64,000 nt of DNA. It comes from Ruegeria arenilitoris (lineage in GTDB: Bacteria > Pseudomonadota > Alphaproteobacteria > Rhodobacterales > Rhodobacteraceae). The translations under genes were made by a program, and so were the position numbers. Below the pieces are notes generated by a model that saw nothing but the letters and a program-made list of their open reading frames with translations, was not told where the DNA came from and made no database searches. The stretch lies in assembly GCF_013031355.1 (NCBI RefSeq), contig NZ_WPZO01000012.1:1-64000 (forward strand), in the 5' to 3' direction. This document shows, in pieces, positions 39,302 through 48,968 of this stretch (position 1 is its first letter; the number at the start of each line of letters is the position of its first letter).

Positions 39302-39658
39302 ATGGCCCCCAACATGGAAAAGCAAAAGAAACCCTCTCGTCAGCAGGTCTATACCCTGCTTGTGCAGATCGGCCGCAAAGACGGCGACGGCCTGCCCGAA
39401 GGCGCGACCGGGGCGGCGCTGATGTGTTTCGCCAGCGGCGTGGATGAGGCCGAGGCCGTGCGCGAAACCGTGGCCATCCTGAAGCAGGCCGATACGGCAC
39501 CGCTGGACGTCACCGGCTATGGCACCCTGGCCGAGCGCGAGGCGCAGGGCCATGACATCGACCCGGACGAGCGGGCGCTGATGCAACGGGCGCTGGATGA
39601 AAACGCAGTGATCGTTGCGCAGATGACGCCGTTTTTCGGCGATGAGGAACAGGCCTAG
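39302..39658 (+). CDS. Conserved hypothetical cytoplasmic protein
   Basis: 118 residues from an ATG at 39302 ([10 protein letters not shown]); an ATG at 39314 is also possible, and neither has a strong ribosome-binding site. Helical, acidic C-terminus, no signal peptide or membrane segment. Codon use matches its neighbours and the frame is uninterrupted. No family recognised. It converges with the channel gene, overlapping by four bases. Confidence 0.6.
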   Translation: MAPNMEKQKKPSRQQVYTLLVQIGRKDGDGLPEGATGAALMCFASGVDEAEAVRETVAILKQADTAPLDVTGYGTLAEREAQGHDIDPDERALMQRALDENAVIVAQMTPFFGDEEQA

Positions 39659-40713
39659 TTCCGCACGCCGAACCACTTGCGGTAAATCTCGTCATAGGTG
39701 CCGTCTTCGCGCAGTTTTAGTAGCGCTTGATTAACGTCCTCGACCAGTGGTGAACCGGTCGGGAAGGCGATCCCGTAGCTTTCGCGCAGGAAGATACCGC
39801 CGGTCATTGTGGCGATCCGGCGGCCCTCGTGCGAGGCGTAGTAAGACAGGATCGGCGCGTCAAACACCACAGCATCCAGATCCTTGTCCTTGAAAGCGGC
39901 CAGCATTTCATCAAGGCCGGGATACCCGGCGAATTCAATCTCGCGCCGGTTAAGGAAACTGGCGGCGGTGGAATCCGTGATCGTACCCACTTGCTTGCCG
40001 TACAGGTCGTTGACCGAATTGACGCTGCCGCTGATCGCATCCACCGTCATGACCGAGGTGATGCGCGCCGTGAACACCGACACAATGAACAGGGACGAGA
40101 CAACCAGAACCACACCCAACAGGCGGCCGAACGGGGTGCGCGGCATCCGTTCTTCGAACCCGCCATTCACCACCAGATTCAGCGCCCACCAGAAGGACGG
40201 GAACCAGGCCTCTTTCAGCTTACGGTCGAAATAGGGTTGCGAGCGGCGCTCGAACGTCCACATCAACATGCCGCCGCCCAGCAACAGGGCAAAGGCCAGA
40301 CCGATGGCGATGAACAGTTCGCGCGACAGCAGCGCATGTAGCAGTGACGGCTGGCGCGCGGCTTCGGACGGGACCATAATCTGCAACCCGGCCTCGAAAA
40401 TCGGCTGGCTGAAGTCCATCTGCGTTTCACGCGCGGCGGTGATCGAGATGTTGGCGATGGCCAGATCGGCGGACCCGTCCTGCACCGCGCCCAGCATGTC
40501 GTTGAAGGTCCCGACCCGATCGACCGAATATTCCCAGTTCAATGACTCGGCCAGCGCTTCGAGCAGATCCATGGAAAACCCGGTCTGTGCCCCGTCTTCG
40601 ACATAGGAAAACGGAGGGCGGGTCACCGTGGTGACATTCAGCGTCTGTGCCTGGCTTTGTTGTGCAAGAACGACAAAGGTCAGGCAGACCAATGCGAAAA
40701 GCGCGCGTATCAT
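39655..40713 (-). CDS. Ionotropic-glutamate-receptor-like ligand-gated channel
   Basis: 352 residues from the ATG at 40713. The order is signal peptide (1-22), ligand-binding lobe part 1 (23-115), TM1 (132-152), pore helix and loop (172-190), TM2 (196-217), then lobe part 2 (230-350), i.e. a solute-binding domain split by a P-loop channel, as in GluR0. R95 in [16 protein letters not shown] matches the agonist-binding Arg, and D285 in VVFDAP the amino-group ligand. [12 protein letters not shown] matches the gating SYTANLAAF-type motif. The filter region reads VVNGGFEE, unlike the K+ signature TVGYG of GluR0. A plain amino-acid ABC binding protein is excluded by the inserted membrane region. 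Confidence 0.85.
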   Translation of the reverse strand: MIRALFALVCLTFVVLAQQSQAQTLNVTTVTRPPFSYVEDGAQTGFSMDLLEALAESLNWEYSVDRVGTFNDMLGAVQDGSADLAIANISITAARETQMDFSQPIFEAGLQIMVPSEAARQPSLLHALLSRELFIAIGLAFALLLGGGMLMWTFERRSQPYFDRKLKEAWFPSFWWALNLVVNGGFEERMPRTPFGRLLGVVLVVSSLFIVSVFTARITSVMTVDAISGSVNSVNDLYGKQVGTITDSTAASFLNRREIEFAGYPGLDEMLAAFKDKDLDAVVFDAPILSYYASHEGRRIATMTGGIFLRESYGIAFPTGSPLVEDVNQALLKLREDGTYDEIYRKWFGVRN

Positions 40714-40912
40714 CTTCAAATCACCTGTTTGGCGGGGCTCTAACGCAGATTTGAACGCTGCGGCAAGGTGATCGCGGGGTAAAGACCTGTGTTTTGTTGG
40801 GGTGACAAAGCGAAACACGTGGAAAAAAGCCTTCGGAATCGGGTGGGCGGGGGTTGGCAATCGGTCCAATTCGTTGAATCTGTGCACGCAAACGAACCAA
40901 AGGGGCGCAGCC

Positions 40913-42052
40913 ATGACAGATCCGGTAGAATTGACAGCGGCCCTGACCCGTTGCCCATCGGTCACACCCGAGGAAGGCGGCGCGCTGGTTCTTTTGGAAC
41001 AACTTCTGTCCAATGCGGGGTTCGACTGCACCCGCGTGGACCGCGGCGGCATCAGCAACCTGTTTGCACGCTGGGGCGAAAAGGGCCACGCGCGCAGCTT
41101 TGGCTTCAACGGCCATACCGATGTCGTGCCGGTTGGGGACGAGGCCGCCTGGACCATGCCGCCCTTTGGTGCCGAAATCCGCGATGGCGTGATGTATGGG
41201 CGCGGCACCACAGACATGAAATCCGGCGTGGCGGCCTTTGCGGCTGCGGCGGTGGATTTCGTGCGCGACACGCCGCCCGACGGCGCCGTGATCCTGACCA
41301 TCACTGGCGATGAAGAAGCCGATGCGCTAGACGGCACCACGGCGCTGCTTGATTACATGGCCGAGGCCGATGAGAAGATGTCGGTCTGTCTGGTGGGTGA
41401 GCCGACCTGCCCGAATACGATGGGTGAAATGATGAAGATCGGCCGCCGCGGCTCGATGACCGCATGGTTCACCGTGACCGGCGTGCAGGGGCATTCCGCC
41501 TATCCGCACCGGGCGAAAAACCCTCTGCCCGCGATGGCGCGGCTGATGGACCGGCTGGCCAGTCACGAGTTGGATCGCGGCACAGACCATTTCGACGCCT
41601 CGACGCTGGCGGTCGTGAATATCGACACGGGCAACGAAGCGACCAACGTGATTCCGGCGCAATGCAACGGGGCGGTGAATATCCGATTCAACGATCTGCA
41701 TTCCGGCGCAAGCCTCAGCGAATGGCTGCGGGCCGAGGCGCAAAACGTGGCCGAAACCTATGAGGTAGAGGTGGGCGTGCGCATCAAGATCTCGGGTGAA
41801 AGCTTCCTGACCCCGCCCGGCCCGCTGTCCGATCTGGTGGCGCAGGCCGTTGAGGCGGAAACCGGTATCCGGCCCGAGATGTCCACCACGGGCGGCACTT
41901 CGGACGCGCGGTTTGTAAAAAATCACTGCCCGGTGGTCGAGTTCGGCTTGGTAGGCCGCACGATGCATCAGGTGGATGAATGCGTCGAGGTGGCGCATAT
42001 CGAACAGCTCAAGGCGGTCTACACGCGCATCTTGCGGGACTATTTCGCCTGA
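40913..42052 (+). CDS. dapE: Succinyl-diaminopimelate desuccinylase
   Basis: 379 residues from the ATG at 40913. M20 metallopeptidase family: [24 protein letters not shown] and [11 protein letters not shown] carry the zinc ligands and catalytic Glu. Releases succinate in lysine/peptidoglycan precursor synthesis, working downstream of dapD. It is divergent from the channel gene and followed after 3 bases by a glycosyltransferase-like gene. Confidence 0.95.
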   Translation: MTDPVELTAALTRCPSVTPEEGGALVLLEQLLSNAGFDCTRVDRGGISNLFARWGEKGHARSFGFNGHTDVVPVGDEAAWTMPPFGAEIRDGVMYGRGTTDMKSGVAAFAAAAVDFVRDTPPDGAVILTITGDEEADALDGTTALLDYMAEADEKMSVCLVGEPTCPNTMGEMMKIGRRGSMTAWFTVTGVQGHSAYPHRAKNPLPAMARLMDRLASHELDRGTDHFDASTLAVVNIDTGNEATNVIPAQCNGAVNIRFNDLHSGASLSEWLRAEAQNVAETYEVEVGVRIKISGESFLTPPGPLSDLVAQAVEAETGIRPEMSTTGGTSDARFVKNHCPVVEFGLVGRTMHQVDECVEVAHIEQLKAVYTRILRDYFA

Positions 42053-42055
42053 GTG

Positions 42056-42631
42056 ATGCAGCGCACTCTGGTCATCATGGTCAAGGAGCCACGCCCGGGG
42101 CGGGTGAAAACCCGGCTGGGCCGCGATATCGGCATGGTCGGCGCGGCGTGGTGGTTCCGGCAGCAGACCCGGTCTCTGATCCGGCGGTTGCGCGATCCGC
42201 GCTGGCAGATCGTGCTGGCGGTTTCGCCTGATCGAGAGGGGCTGACCAGTCGCATCTGGCCCGCAGACCTGCCGCGCGCGGCACAGGGGCGGGGGGATCT
42301 GGGTCACCGGATGGCTCGGATGCTGCGCGGAATGCCGAAAGGGCCGGTCTGCCTGATCGGCGCGGATATTCCGGGTATCACGCGCGGGCACATCGCAAGA
42401 GCCTTCAAGGCGCTTGGGCAAGATCAGATGGTCTTCGGCCCCGCACCGGACGGAGGGTATTGGCTGGTCGGGGCGCAAAGATACAGCGCGCTTCCGCTGA
42501 GCCTGTTCCGCGATGTCCGCTGGTCAACCGAACACGCCCTGGCGGACACCCTGGCCTCTGTCCCCGGCACACGCGTGGTCTTGCTGGATCAGTTGCGCGA
42601 TGTCGACACGCTGGCGGATCTGAAACCCTGA
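42056..42631 (+). CDS. DUF2064 / TIGR04282-type glycosyltransferase
   Basis: 191 residues (a GTG three bases earlier is an alternative). GT-A-like small protein: MVKEPRPGRVKTRLGRDIG, CLIGADIPGITRGHI and FGPAPDGGYWLVG, the hallmarks of the DUF2064 family. Some members sit in arsenosugar clusters, but no such genes are nearby. Probably cotranscribed with dapE. Confidence 0.82.
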   Translation: MQRTLVIMVKEPRPGRVKTRLGRDIGMVGAAWWFRQQTRSLIRRLRDPRWQIVLAVSPDREGLTSRIWPADLPRAAQGRGDLGHRMARMLRGMPKGPVCLIGADIPGITRGHIARAFKALGQDQMVFGPAPDGGYWLVGAQRYSALPLSLFRDVRWSTEHALADTLASVPGTRVVLLDQLRDVDTLADLKP

Positions 42632-42678
42632 TCCTTTTTAGTCATGACGCGGTCGCATCCCCGTGCTAGGCCGGAATT

Positions 42679-44937
42679 ATGACTCGCATCCCCACCAAGC
42701 AAGAGGTCCTCGACTGGATCTCGGCGAACCCCACCCTGACCTCGAAACGCGATATCGCCAAGGCCTTTGGCATTAAGGGCGCTGACCGGATTGATCTGAA
42801 GCGTATCCTCAAGGAACTTGAGGCCGAAGGGCATCTGGAAAAGCGCAAGCGCAGCTATGGCGACCCGGATCGTCTGCCGCCGGTCAGCGTGTTGCAAGTG
42901 AAGGCACCGAACGCCGATGGCGATCTGTTCGCACGCCCGCTGGAATGGCATGGCGAGGGGGTCGAGCCTATCGTTCTGATCATCACCCGCGCCAGCGATC
43001 CGGCGTTGGGCGAGGGCGATCGCATCTTGGCTCGCCTGACCGTGGTGCATGAGGAAGACCACAACTACGAAGCCCGCCTGATCCGCCGCATCGGGACCAA
43101 CCCGCGAAAGATCGTCGGCATCTTTCGCAAAGGGGCCGAGGGCGGACGGATCGTGCCCATCGACAAGACCGGCCAGACTGAATGGCTGGTCCATGACGGC
43201 GCGGTTCTGGGTGCCAAAGATGGCGAGTTGGTCGAGGCCGAACAGGCCGGGCCCAAGAACCGCATGGGCCTGCCCCGAGCCCGCATCGTGGAACGGTTGG
43301 GCGACCCATCGGCGCCTAAGGCCGTGTCCCTGATCGCGATTCACCAACACGGTATCCCTGACGATTTCCCCGACAAGGTGATTGCGGAGGCTGACAAAGC
43401 TAAACCGGTTGGCCTGAGCGGGCGCGAAGATCTGCGCGACATGCCGCTGCTGACCATCGACCCCTCGGATGCGCGGGACCATGACGATGCCTGTTATGCC
43501 CATGCGGATGATGATCCGAAAAACCCTGGCGGCCATGTGATCTGGGTCGCTATCGCCGATGTCGCCGCCTATGTGCAGCCCGGCACCGCGCTGGATCGTG
43601 AGGCGCGCAAGCGCGGCAATTCCAGCTATTTCCCGGATCGCGTTGTGCCGATGCTGCCGGATCGTCTGTCGGGTGACCTGTGCTCGCTGCACGAAGGCGT
43701 CCCGCGTGCCTGTATTGCCGTGCGGATGCAGATCGACGCCGAGGGCAACAAGATCGGCCACCGTTTTGTGCGCGGTCTGATGCGCTCTGCCGCCTCGCTG
43801 CATTACGCCGAGGTTCAGGAGGCCATCGATGGCAACCCGAACGACCGCACCGGGCCGTTGTTGGAGCCGGTCCTGAAACCGCTCTACGCCGCTTACGCCG
43901 CGCTAAAAAAAGCGCGGGCTGTGCGGCAGCCGCTGGAACTGGACCTGCCGGAACGCAAGATTGTCCTCAGCGAAAAGGGCGAGGTCGAGAGCGTGGCTTT
44001 CCGCGAGCGTCTGGACGCTCACAAACTGATCGAGGAATTCATGATCCTCGCCAATGTGGCCGCTGCCGAGACGCTGATCGCCAAACGCCGCCCACTGTTG
44101 TTCCGCGTGCACGAAGAACCCGCGCCCGAGAAGCTGGAAAGCTTGCGGGAAACGGCGCAAGCGGCAGGTCTGAACCTCGCCAAGGGGCAGGTGCTGCAAA
44201 CCCGTCACCTGAACGCGCTGCTGAATGCGGCTGCCGGGACTGAAGATGCCGAGCTGATCAACCTCACCACTCTGCGGTCGATGGCTCAGGCTTATTACAA
44301 CCCCGAGAACTTTGGCCATTTCGGGCTGGCGCTGCGGAACTATGCGCATTTCACCTCGCCCATCCGCCGCTATGCCGACCTGATTGTGCACCGGGCGCTG
44401 ATCTCTGCCCACGGTTGGGGCAAGGACGGTTTGACCGAAGATGAAATTATGCGCCTGGACGAAACTGCGACGCACATCTCGGACACCGAACGCCGCTCGA
44501 TGATGGCCGAACGCGACACCACTGATCGCTATCTGGCGGCCTTTCTCAGCGAACGGGTGGGCAATGAGTTCTCGGGACGGATCAGCGGCATTGCTCGGTT
44601 CGGGGCTTTCGTGAAGATGGACGAAACCGGCGCGGATGGGCTGGTGCCCGTGCGCTCGCTGGGACGCGAGTTCTTCCACTTCGATCGTGAGGCGGGAACG
44701 TTGATGGGTTCGGACACCGGGCTAATCATTGCCATCGGCCAGCGCGTCACTGTGCGTCTGACTGAGGCCACGCCCGTGACAGGCGGTCTGGAACTGGAAT
44801 TGCTGTCTATCGACGATCAGGCTCTGCCGCGCGGTCGTGGCCCGAAAGGGCGGCCGACGCGACGCAAGGCGGTCAGCACTAAGCGCAAGAAAGACAAGAT
44901 CAAACGCAAGATCGAACGCAAACGCCGTCAGAGGTGA
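42679..44937 (+). CDS. rnr: Ribonuclease R
   Basis: 752 residues. An N-terminal winged helix (TKQEVLDWISANPTLTSKRD) and cold-shock-like domains are followed by the RNB catalytic domain with IDPSDARDHDDACY (Mg-binding Asp cluster), a C-terminal S1 domain (GRISGIARFGAFVKMDE) and a lysine/arginine-rich tail. A 3'-5' exoribonuclease that degrades structured RNA. Confidence 0.95.
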   Translation: MTRIPTKQEVLDWISANPTLTSKRDIAKAFGIKGADRIDLKRILKELEAEGHLEKRKRSYGDPDRLPPVSVLQVKAPNADGDLFARPLEWHGEGVEPIVLIITRASDPALGEGDRILARLTVVHEEDHNYEARLIRRIGTNPRKIVGIFRKGAEGGRIVPIDKTGQTEWLVHDGAVLGAKDGELVEAEQAGPKNRMGLPRARIVERLGDPSAPKAVSLIAIHQHGIPDDFPDKVIAEADKAKPVGLSGREDLRDMPLLTIDPSDARDHDDACYAHADDDPKNPGGHVIWVAIADVAAYVQPGTALDREARKRGNSSYFPDRVVPMLPDRLSGDLCSLHEGVPRACIAVRMQIDAEGNKIGHRFVRGLMRSAASLHYAEVQEAIDGNPNDRTGPLLEPVLKPLYAAYAALKKARAVRQPLELDLPERKIVLSEKGEVESVAFRERLDAHKLIEEFMILANVAAAETLIAKRRPLLFRVHEEPAPEKLESLRETAQAAGLNLAKGQVLQTRHLNALLNAAAGTEDAELINLTTLRSMAQAYYNPENFGHFGLALRNYAHFTSPIRRYADLIVHRALISAHGWGKDGLTEDEIMRLDETATHISDTERRSMMAERDTTDRYLAAFLSERVGNEFSGRISGIARFGAFVKMDETGADGLVPVRSLGREFFHFDREAGTLMGSDTGLIIAIGQRVTVRLTEATPVTGGLELELLSIDDQALPRGRGPKGRPTRRKAVSTKRKKDKIKRKIERKRRQR

Positions 44938-45314
44938 TACGTCAACGCCCGTGCAATCAGCCAGCCGTGGCGCGTCGGGTCGATCTGATCCGGGTTGTCA
45001 AACAGGATAGCCCGGTTGCCGTCCAGCCGATCCTCACCCGGAAAGGCCGAGGTGAAATCGCCCATCAAGCGGCTTTGGCAATGCACGAATAAAGCAAAAG
45101 ACGCGGCCTTATGCGACCCAAGCCGGACCGTCGACCCCTTTGGGGCTATATAGGCCGGTTGACCCCAACGCAGCGCCTCTTGCAGAGGTTGCGCATGGGG
45201 TAACGAAGCGGCGGTGTCAAAGATCAGCTCGCGTAGGATCAGCGCACCGTCACGGGTGTCCTTTGGCAGTGCATCATAGGCCGCGGCCACTTTGGGGTCG
45301 TCAAACGGTGTCAT
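44928..45314 (-). CDS. DUF1801 domain protein
   Basis: 128 residues. YdhG-like DUF1801 fold: LRWGQPAYIAPKGSTVRLG and a central FALFVHCQSRL. Small cytoplasmic protein of unknown function. It overlaps the 3' end of rnr by 10 bases on the opposite strand. Confidence 0.78.
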   Translation of the reverse strand: MTPFDDPKVAAAYDALPKDTRDGALILRELIFDTAASLPHAQPLQEALRWGQPAYIAPKGSTVRLGSHKAASFALFVHCQSRLMGDFTSAFPGEDRLDGNRAILFDNPDQIDPTRHGWLIARALTYHL

Positions 45315-45367
45315 CTCAGCAGCTTATCCGGTTTCACCGAGCACGTCAGAAGTTTCAGTTTGAGCAC

Positions 45368-45396
45368 TTTGTGAATTTCGCATTTTGCGCTATTCT
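45368..45396 (+). promoter_or_regulatory. Candidate sigma-70 type promoter of the transglycosylase
   Basis: TTTGTG (45368-45373) and TATTCT (45391-45396) are separated by 17 bases, 30 bases before the gene start. Matches are moderate. Confidence 0.35.
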
Positions 45397-45425
45397 GACA
45401 CCGAGCAGTAATCAGGAATTTCGGA

Positions 45426-46724
45426 ATGCGTAAATGCACAAGTGGCGTCGTTGCCGCTGCATTATGGGCATCCATTGTGCAGGCGGAATCCCTTAACACG
45501 GCGGATGGGTCTCAGACCTTTCAGCTGGCCTCGGCCGATTTAACCGTGTCATTGCGACCGGTCCTGCGGCCTTCAGCCATGGAGTATCGGGTGTCGACCG
45601 AAGGAAACGCGCGGTTTCAGGCGTGGCTGGGGGCGTTTCGGGATCGGGCGCGTGAACAGGGCCTTTCCGCAGCTACGCTGGATCGAGCGCTGGCCGGTCT
45701 GACCTATGACAAAAAGATCATCGAACGCGACCGCAATCAGGCTGAATTCTCGAAACCGATCTGGGAGTATCTGGATTCCGCCGTCTCGGATGCGCGCGTC
45801 TCCAATGGCCGGGCAGGGCTGGAGCGTCACCACGCAACCCTGACCCAGATCGAGGCGCAATATGGCGTTGAGAAGGAGGTTGTCACCGCGATCTGGGGTC
45901 TTGAGACCGCGTTCGGCACGTTTCGGGGCAGTGATCACACCATCCGGTCACTGGCGACGCTGGCCTTTGATGCGCGGCGGGCGCAGTTCTTTGAAGCCCA
46001 GCTGATCGCCGCATTGCAGATCGTTCAGGCTGGAGATGTCAGCCCCGGCCACATGGTCGGCAGCTGGGCGGGTGCGATGGGACATACGCAGTTCATGCCG
46101 ACCTCGTACCTGGATCACGCGGTGGATTTCGACGGTGACGGGCGGCGGGATATCTGGTCAGATGACCCCACGGACGCGCTGGCGTCGGCCGCTGCGTATC
46201 TGGCGCGGCACGGTTGGACCAAGGGGCAACCCTGGGGGGTTGAGGTGCGCCTGCCCGAAGGGTTCGACTATGCCACCGCCAAACGGGATTACACGCTGCT
46301 GCCGTCGGACTGGGCCGCGCGCGGTGTGGTCGGGCGTGACGGCAACCCGGTCCAGGATCATGGGCAAGCCGCCATCCTTTTGCCCGCCGGAGGGCAGGGC
46401 GTGGCGCTGATGATTTTCGACAATTTCCGCGTGATCGAGACATATAACGGCGCCGACGCCTATGTCATCGGTATCGGCCACCTGTCCGACCGTCTGGCCG
46501 GGCGCGCGCCGTTTCAGGCCGACTGGCCCCGCAGCGACCGGGTGCTGAGTTTCACCGAAAAAAAGGAACTGCAAACCCGCCTGACCAAGGCCGGGTTTGA
46601 CACCCAAGGCATCGACGGACGCACCGGACCAGCCACGACCGAAGCCGTGCGGGCGTACCAATTGGCGCAGGGCTTGCTGCCGGATGGTTATGCCAGTTTG
46701 AAGCTGTTGGAACAGTTGCGGTGA
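45426..46724 (+). CDS. Lytic murein transglycosylase (MltB-type)
   Basis: 432 residues with a signal peptide (CTSGVVAAALWASIVQA). The catalytic Glu160 is in AIWGLETAFGTFRG, followed by GAMGHTQFMPTSYLDHAVDFDGDG, typical of the MltB/SltB family. A C-terminal peptidoglycan-binding domain is seen as LTKAGFDTQGIDGRTGPATTEA. Cleaves peptidoglycan to 1,6-anhydro products in the periplasm. Confidence 0.92.
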   Translation: MRKCTSGVVAAALWASIVQAESLNTADGSQTFQLASADLTVSLRPVLRPSAMEYRVSTEGNARFQAWLGAFRDRAREQGLSAATLDRALAGLTYDKKIIERDRNQAEFSKPIWEYLDSAVSDARVSNGRAGLERHHATLTQIEAQYGVEKEVVTAIWGLETAFGTFRGSDHTIRSLATLAFDARRAQFFEAQLIAALQIVQAGDVSPGHMVGSWAGAMGHTQFMPTSYLDHAVDFDGDGRRDIWSDDPTDALASAAAYLARHGWTKGQPWGVEVRLPEGFDYATAKRDYTLLPSDWAARGVVGRDGNPVQDHGQAAILLPAGGQGVALMIFDNFRVIETYNGADAYVIGIGHLSDRLAGRAPFQADWPRSDRVLSFTEKKELQTRLTKAGFDTQGIDGRTGPATTEAVRAYQLAQGLLPDGYASLKLLEQLR

Positions 46725-46753
46725 CTTGGCAGCGTCTGCCTTGAGATGCGCTT

Positions 46754-47353
46754 CTATCTATCGGTTGGGAATTTTGCACCGTAGGCAAATAGGCCCATGC
46801 TTGTCCCTTTGCCCCACACAAGGATCGTCTCGCCGGGCTTTATGGTGGTGGCGAGCTCCTCAGACTGATTGCAAATCCTGTCCCAAGGTGACGGTACGCC
46901 TTCCAGTTCAATAGAGAATGGGCAATGGCCGTCAGGTCCCGAACCGCCATACCAGTCTGAGGTGTAAGGTAATTCGATTTCCTGCCTCGCGAATGCGGAA
47001 ACTATCATAGGGAAGCCATATGTGACCGCTCCTGCACCCATTTGGAGGACTAACAAAGCTGGAAACATACTAAAGGAAAACCACTGCCAAAAGACATCCC
47101 ATCTGGCGGACGAAGAGCGTTGTTTCTTCCACAACCTAAAACACACGGCACTGATAAAGCAAAGCACAGCAACGCTCAAAGCGATGTCAAAAGGGCGAGC
47201 CGTGATCAGCCAATCAGGAGACGGAAAATACTGTACTGAAAAGAAAGATAAGATGATGTGTGGAACGGTAAGCACTAGATAAACTAGCAGTACAACTCTG
47301 ACCCACCGTGCAACGATTGGTTTCTTTTCTTTTGTCAGTATTTTCTCGGGCAT
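46754..47353 (-). CDS. Hypothetical membrane protein of atypical composition
   Basis: 199 residues. Three hydrophobic segments (VVLLVYLVLTVPHIILSFF, IALSVAVLCFISAVCF, WFSFSMFPALLVLQMGAGAV), then a soluble C-terminal part with WYGGSGPDGHCPF and a final GETILVWGKGTSMG. Codons and base composition are clearly AT-richer than the neighbours, which points to recent acquisition. No family recognised. No mobile element is adjacent. Confidence 0.6.
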   Translation of the reverse strand: MPEKILTKEKKPIVARWVRVVLLVYLVLTVPHIILSFFSVQYFPSPDWLITARPFDIALSVAVLCFISAVCFRLWKKQRSSSARWDVFWQWFSFSMFPALLVLQMGAGAVTYGFPMIVSAFARQEIELPYTSDWYGGSGPDGHCPFSIELEGVPSPWDRICNQSEELATTIKPGETILVWGKGTSMGLFAYGAKFPTDR

Positions 47354-47437
47354 TGAAACTGAAAACTCTTAAACCGAATGCTGCCGAGCTATGATTGAAA
47401 TTTATCAGTTGTAAAGATGTTATTCTGTTTTGAGTTG

Positions 47438-47466
47438 AAAAAGGGCGGTTGTTGAATCAACCACCC
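47438..47466 (-). terminator. Intrinsic terminator after the transaminase
   Basis: On the minus strand GGGTGGTTG (47466-47458) pairs with CAACCGCCC (47451-47443), and five T follow (47442-47438). It ends the aminotransferase transcript 30 bases after its stop. Confidence 0.85.
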
Positions 47467-47495
47467 CTTACATCCTTCCTGTCCAAACCGCTGGC

Positions 47496-48893
47496 TTAGG
47501 ACGCCGCTTTCATCAGCCCCTGCGCGATGATCTCGGCCTGCGCTTCGTCCAGAGACTTGTGGATGCGCACGAACATTTCGTCGATATCCGCAGGGGTCAG
47601 GACCAGCGGCGGAGAGATGATCATCCGGTCGCCCACATGGCGCATGATCAGGTTGTTGGCAAAGCAGCGGTCACGGCAGATATAGCCGACCGTGCCGGGC
47701 TCGGAGGCGAACTTGGCGCGGCTGGCCTTGTCCGGGGTCAGCGCGATCGAGGCCATCATGCCGACGATCTTGGCCTCACCCACCAGCGGGTGATCGGCCA
47801 GCGCCTCCCATTTCTGTTTTAGGTAGGGCGCGGCCACGTCGCGGACGTGCTCGACGATCTTTTCCTCTTCGAGGATGCGCAGGTTCTCGAGCGCCACGGC
47901 AGCGGCGACCGGGTGGCCGGAATAGGTGTAGCCGTGGTTGAACTCGGTACCGCCGATAACCTCGGCGATCTCGTCATTGACGATGGACCCACCGATCGGC
48001 GCATAGCCCGAGCTGAGGCCCTTGGCGATGGTCATGATATGCGGCTTGATCCCAACGGTTTCAGATCCGAACCAGTTGCCGGTACGGCCAAAACCGCAGA
48101 TCACCTCATCCGCGATCAGCAGGATGTCGTACTTGTCGCAGATGCGCTGGATTTCAGGCCAGTAAGTATCGGGTGCCACGATCACACCGCCCGCGCCCTG
48201 CACAGGTTCGGCGATGAAGGCCGCGACGCGGTCTTCGCCCAGTTCCAGAATGGCCTCTTCCAGCTCACGCGCGCGGGCTAGACCGAAATCCTCGGGCGTC
48301 ATGTCGCCGCCCTCGGCCCACCAGTTCGGTTGGTTGATGTGGTGGATGTTCGGGATCGGAATGCCGCCCTGCGCGTGCATCCCGGCCATGCCACCCAGCG
48401 AGGCTGAGCCCACGGAGGACCCGTGATAGGCGTTATGGCGACTGATGATGATGTTCTTGTCGGGCTGGCCTTTTTCGGCCCAATAGGTGCGCACCAGACG
48501 GATGTTGGTGTCGTTCGCCTCGGACCCGCCTGCGGCGAAGAAGACATGGTTCAGATCGCCCGGTGCCAGTTCGGCCAATTTCTTGGCCAGCGCGATGGCG
48601 GGCACGTGGGTCGTCTTGAAGAACGTGTTGTAATAAGGCAGCTCGCGCATCTGGCGGGCAGCGACCTCGGCCAGTTCATCGCGGCCATAGCCGATATTGA
48701 CGCACCACAGACCGGCCATGGCGTCCAGAATCTCTTCGCCCTCGCTGTCGGTCAGGTAGACGCCTTTGGCACGGGTGATGACGCGCGCGCCCTCTTTGCC
48801 AAGCGAACCGTTGGCCGAAAACGGGTGCATGTGGTGGGCGGCATCCAGTGCCTGCAATTCAGCGGTGGGCATGTGATTGGTGATGGTGGACAT
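47496..48893 (-). CDS. Class III omega-aminotransferase, probably putrescine/amine--pyruvate
   Basis: 465 residues. PLP-binding lysine K291 in TIAKGLSSGYAP; AAGGSEANDTN and ADEVICGFGRTG motifs. Closest in wording to the SpuC-like putrescine/beta-alanine--pyruvate transaminases of roseobacters. Beside the polyamine transporter and oxidoreductase it most likely starts putrescine or diamine breakdown. Substrate is inferred. It lies downstream of the GntR gene with a TGATCAAAT site in between. Confidence 0.88.
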   Translation of the reverse strand: MSTITNHMPTAELQALDAAHHMHPFSANGSLGKEGARVITRAKGVYLTDSEGEEILDAMAGLWCVNIGYGRDELAEVAARQMRELPYYNTFFKTTHVPAIALAKKLAELAPGDLNHVFFAAGGSEANDTNIRLVRTYWAEKGQPDKNIIISRHNAYHGSSVGSASLGGMAGMHAQGGIPIPNIHHINQPNWWAEGGDMTPEDFGLARARELEEAILELGEDRVAAFIAEPVQGAGGVIVAPDTYWPEIQRICDKYDILLIADEVICGFGRTGNWFGSETVGIKPHIMTIAKGLSSGYAPIGGSIVNDEIAEVIGGTEFNHGYTYSGHPVAAAVALENLRILEEEKIVEHVRDVAAPYLKQKWEALADHPLVGEAKIVGMMASIALTPDKASRAKFASEPGTVGYICRDRCFANNLIMRHVGDRMIISPPLVLTPADIDEMFVRIHKSLDEAQAEIIAQGLMKAAS

Positions 48894-48930
48894 CCGGAAA
48901 TCTCCTGAAAGAGCAGTTGGCGTTCACAAT

Positions 48931-48940
48931 ATGATCAAAT
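48931..48940. promoter_or_regulatory. Putative GntR operator copy 1 (transaminase arm)
   Basis: ATGATCAAAT, 38 bases upstream of the transaminase start; shares TGATCAAAT with the copies at 49639 and 49739. Confidence 0.5.
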
Positions 48941-48968
48941 TTTTTTCTGTCAATCGAATCGCATGAAA

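Noticed and set aside
40713..41340. N-terminal extension of the channel protein by about 209 residues
   Set aside because: The extension runs antisense through the dapE start, while the ATG at 40713 begins a proper signal peptide.
42589..43803. 404-codon minus-strand frame opposite rnr
   Set aside because: RNase R has unmistakable motifs on the plus strand; the opposite frame is a GC-strand shadow.
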